NCBI GenBank assembly: GCA_002707085.1
Contig: PALY01000038.1
Coordinates: 15,803-24,684, forward strand
Direction of reading: 5' to 3'
DNA from: Deltaproteobacteria bacterium
GTDB taxonomy: Bacteria; Myxococcota_A; UBA796
DNA length: 8,882 nt
Position numbers and translations under genes: made by a program. Position 1 is the first letter of the stretch. Each line of letters begins with the position of its first letter. Below are positions 7,618 through 8,882 of this stretch, piece by piece. The notes beneath the pieces were generated by a model that was not told the DNA's origin, made no database searches, and was given only the letters and a program-made list of their open reading frames with translations.

Positions 7618-8321
7618 CGGGTATTTCGAAGTTCGTTGCTCAAAAAGCGACGCCAAGCTTCTCTTTCCTGGCTTTCACTCCGCCCTTCTTTGTAAGAGAA
7701 GCCAGCGATTGACTCCAATGCTGGAATCACCGCTCCAGACACCGTTGCATCGGCATCGTCGATCACACGCAACAAGGCTGGATAGCCCTTCTTAGAGCCG
7801 ATCCCCCCAAGCGCTTCGACAAAATATTTCCGGACCCAAATGCTTTGGCCACGGAAGGTGTTTTTCTTGTCTTGTAGGGCATCCGATAGTGCGTCTATGG
7901 CCCGCTCATCGCCCATCGCCGCGAGAGACTGCGTGGCGGTTGCACGAACAATCACGGCAGGGTCTTGAACAAGCCGAACCAAGTAGGGAACAAAGTCTTC
8001 ATGACCGAAGTCACCCATGGCCCCACAAGCTGCCGTACGGATTGCCGGTTGAGGATCTTCGGACAAAGAGATCAGTAGATTGCGAGACCGGTCTCCTTTG
8101 ATTTGCCCAAGGGCACGAATCGCTACCCACCGAAGCCGAGTATCCGCCGCTTCAGACTGGGCGATTTCAGACACATAGGCCATGTCTGTAGAACCCAAAT
8201 CCACCAATCGTTCGAACGCTTCCATCCGTATGGCATCAGAGACATCCTTTGAAGAAGCAATCTCCAAGTCTCCTGGTGCGTCGGCCAGAGCGGTCGCCAG
8301 CAATAAAATAAATAATGTCAT
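7614..8321 (-). CDS. Exported HEAT-repeat protein
   Basis: A 235-residue protein made mainly of HEAT-like helical repeats. These are seen at about 60-88 (TRLRWVAIRALGQI), 89-119 (PAIRTAACGAMGDFG), 120-150 (AVIVRATATQSLAAMGD), 158-190 (IWVRKYFVEALGGIG) and 191-228 (ATVSGAVIPALESIAG). Each shows the Arg plus Ala/Leu-Gly pattern of this superfamily, which binds proteins rather than catalysing. The N-terminus MTLFILLLATALADAPG looks like a short signal peptide with cleavage near ALA-DA, so it probably acts in the periplasm or envelope. I chose ATG 8321 because it overlaps the upstream yggT stop as ATGA and begins the signal peptide; starting further upstream would add 20 residues lacking such character. 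It may assist the outer-membrane or YggT neighbours, but this is only inference from context. A phycobilin lyase-type HEAT enzyme is very unlikely. Confidence 0.8.
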   Translation of the reverse strand: MTLFILLLATALADAPGDLEIASSKDVSDAIRMEAFERLVDLGSTDMAYVSEIAQSEAADTRLRWVAIRALGQIKGDRSRNLLISLSEDPQPAIRTAACGAMGDFGHEDFVPYLVRLVQDPAVIVRATATQSLAAMGDERAIDALSDALQDKKNTFRGQSIWVRKYFVEALGGIGSKKGYPALLRVIDDADATVSGAVIPALESIAGFSYKEGRSESQEREAWRRFLSNELRNTR

Positions 8322-8551
8322 GTCAGTACCAGCTTGAGGCCTGTGAGCGCGATGATCAACACGATGGGACTTAAATCCCATCCACGCGTGGGCATTTTAT
8401 CAAGGATAGCGCGAAGCGGAACGAGCAGTGGTTCAGTGAGCCAATGCGTGATGCGCCTGGGCCACTGCCGTGGGTTTTCTTGAACCCACGAAAGCAAAAC
8501 ATCGACCACCAATAACAGGCAGTACAGTTCGATAAAGGACGACGCAGTCAC
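8318..8551 (-). CDS. YggT-family membrane protein
   Basis: A 77-residue integral membrane protein with one YggT unit: a hydrophobic segment at about 4-23 (IELYCLLLVVDVLLSW), an amphipathic middle with LTEPLLVPLRAILDKMP at 38-54, the DLSP motif at 59-62, and a second hydrophobic segment at 62-77 (IVLIIALTGLKLVL). Proteobacterial YggT often has two such units; the single-unit form is like that of Gram-positives and cyanobacteria. Family members have been linked to cell division, osmotic tolerance or envelope shape, but the biochemical role is unknown. The start is a GTG one base after the upstream stop codon, and no ATG exists earlier in the protein. Its stop overlaps the HEAT-repeat gene start. 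It lacks a clear Shine-Dalgarno site, so coupled translation is likely. Confidence 0.8.
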   Translation of the reverse strand: MTASSFIELYCLLLVVDVLLSWVQENPRQWPRRITHWLTEPLLVPLRAILDKMPTRGWDLSPIVLIIALTGLKLVLT

Positions 8552-8552
8552 A

Positions 8553-8882
8553 CTAGAACTCGAATGCTGCCCGAGCTTGGAGGGTAAAGAATTCGCCCTC
8601 AGGATTCAGTCCAGCCCGGTCAAGTGGAATGCGATCTGAGGTCTTCGCCCAAGCGGTTTCGAGTGCCACCTTCATGTGTTCATGAAAAGTGTGATGCACG
8701 CCGAAGTTCGCTTCCCAGCCGATGTGTTTGTCTTTGGCGTCGTATGTGGCGCATTCAAGCTTCTTTCCATCCACTTCATCGCCATCCGCACAGAGAATAT
8801 TGGTCCCGTCTGGTTTGTCAGGCCAAGCACGAAGATACGCCGCACGGATTTCCAAGTTCTCTTTCGGACGCACTTTGACGTG
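8553..8882 (-). CDS. Outer-membrane beta-barrel protein, C-terminal part (cut by window edge)
   Basis: The last 109 residues of a larger protein whose start lies beyond the right edge; the frame is open to the last base. The sequence shows alternating hydrophobic/polar strands separated by polar, Asp/Gly-rich loops (for example PDKPDGTNILCADGDEVDG). It ends in FFTLQARAAFEF with a terminal Phe, the classical signal recognised by the BAM assembly machinery. Strand-like stretches are NLEIRAAYLRAW, HIGWEANFGVHHTF, MKVALETAWAK and FFTLQARAAFEF. Two Cys in one loop could form a disulphide. The last strands and their length resemble alginate-export or myxobacterial-type barrel porins, but no subfamily can be fixed from this piece. 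The gene is upstream of yggT and the HEAT-repeat gene in one compact cluster. A GTG at 8873 is in frame but is probably an internal codon. Confidence 0.75.
   Translation of the reverse strand, partial: HVKVRPKENLEIRAAYLRAWPDKPDGTNILCADGDEVDGKKLECATYDAKDKHIGWEANFGVHHTFHEHMKVALETAWAKTSDRIPLDRAGLNPEGEFFTLQARAAFEF

Overview
The window looks like ordinary chromosomal DNA of a Gram-negative bacterium. It has moderate GC, tRNAs without encoded CCA, a C-terminal outer-membrane beta-barrel fragment, and a mix of FHA, DnaJ-TPR and HEAT-repeat proteins. That protein mix is typical of the old Deltaproteobacteria (Myxococcota, Bdellovibrionota and relatives). This placement is inference from gene style, not from a marker phylogeny.

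Left part (1-3759): the 5' end of topA (DNA topoisomerase I) reads off the left edge on the minus strand. Diverging from it on the plus strand are a Xer-type tyrosine recombinase with a complete catalytic set, a DnaJ-domain/TPR hybrid protein, and purA (adenylosuccinate synthetase) behind a clear ribosome binding site. A -35 hexamer lies across the purA stop codon and probably drives the next unit: tRNA-Lys(TTT) and tRNA-Glu(TTC), seven bases apart, closed by a very strong intrinsic terminator with a poly-C loop.

Middle part (4064-7617, plus strand): an unrecognised polytopic membrane protein with a possible internal repeat comes first. It is followed by argF (ornithine carbamoyltransferase), a hydroxymethylglutaryl-CoA lyase-like enzyme, and a protein with two FHA domains. 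The last three are packed like an operon, and the lyase and FHA genes overlap by one base. The mix joins arginine synthesis, leucine/HMG-CoA breakdown and phosphothreonine signalling, so it does not form one obvious pathway.

Right part (7614-8882, minus strand): a compact envelope-flavoured cluster. In transcription order it holds the C-terminal part of an outer-membrane beta-barrel protein, a YggT-family small membrane protein, and a signal-peptide-bearing HEAT-repeat protein. YggT starts one base after the barrel gene stops, and the HEAT gene overlaps YggT as ATGA. The HEAT gene and the FHA gene converge and share the four bases CTAG containing both stop codons.

I found no CRISPR array, insertion sequence, prophage, toxin-antitoxin pair or recognisable defence system. 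Nothing here is clearly a new system. The most open questions are the membrane protein at 4064-4882, the DnaJ-TPR protein, and the function of the FHA and HEAT proteins. No stretch above 300 bases lacks a gene.
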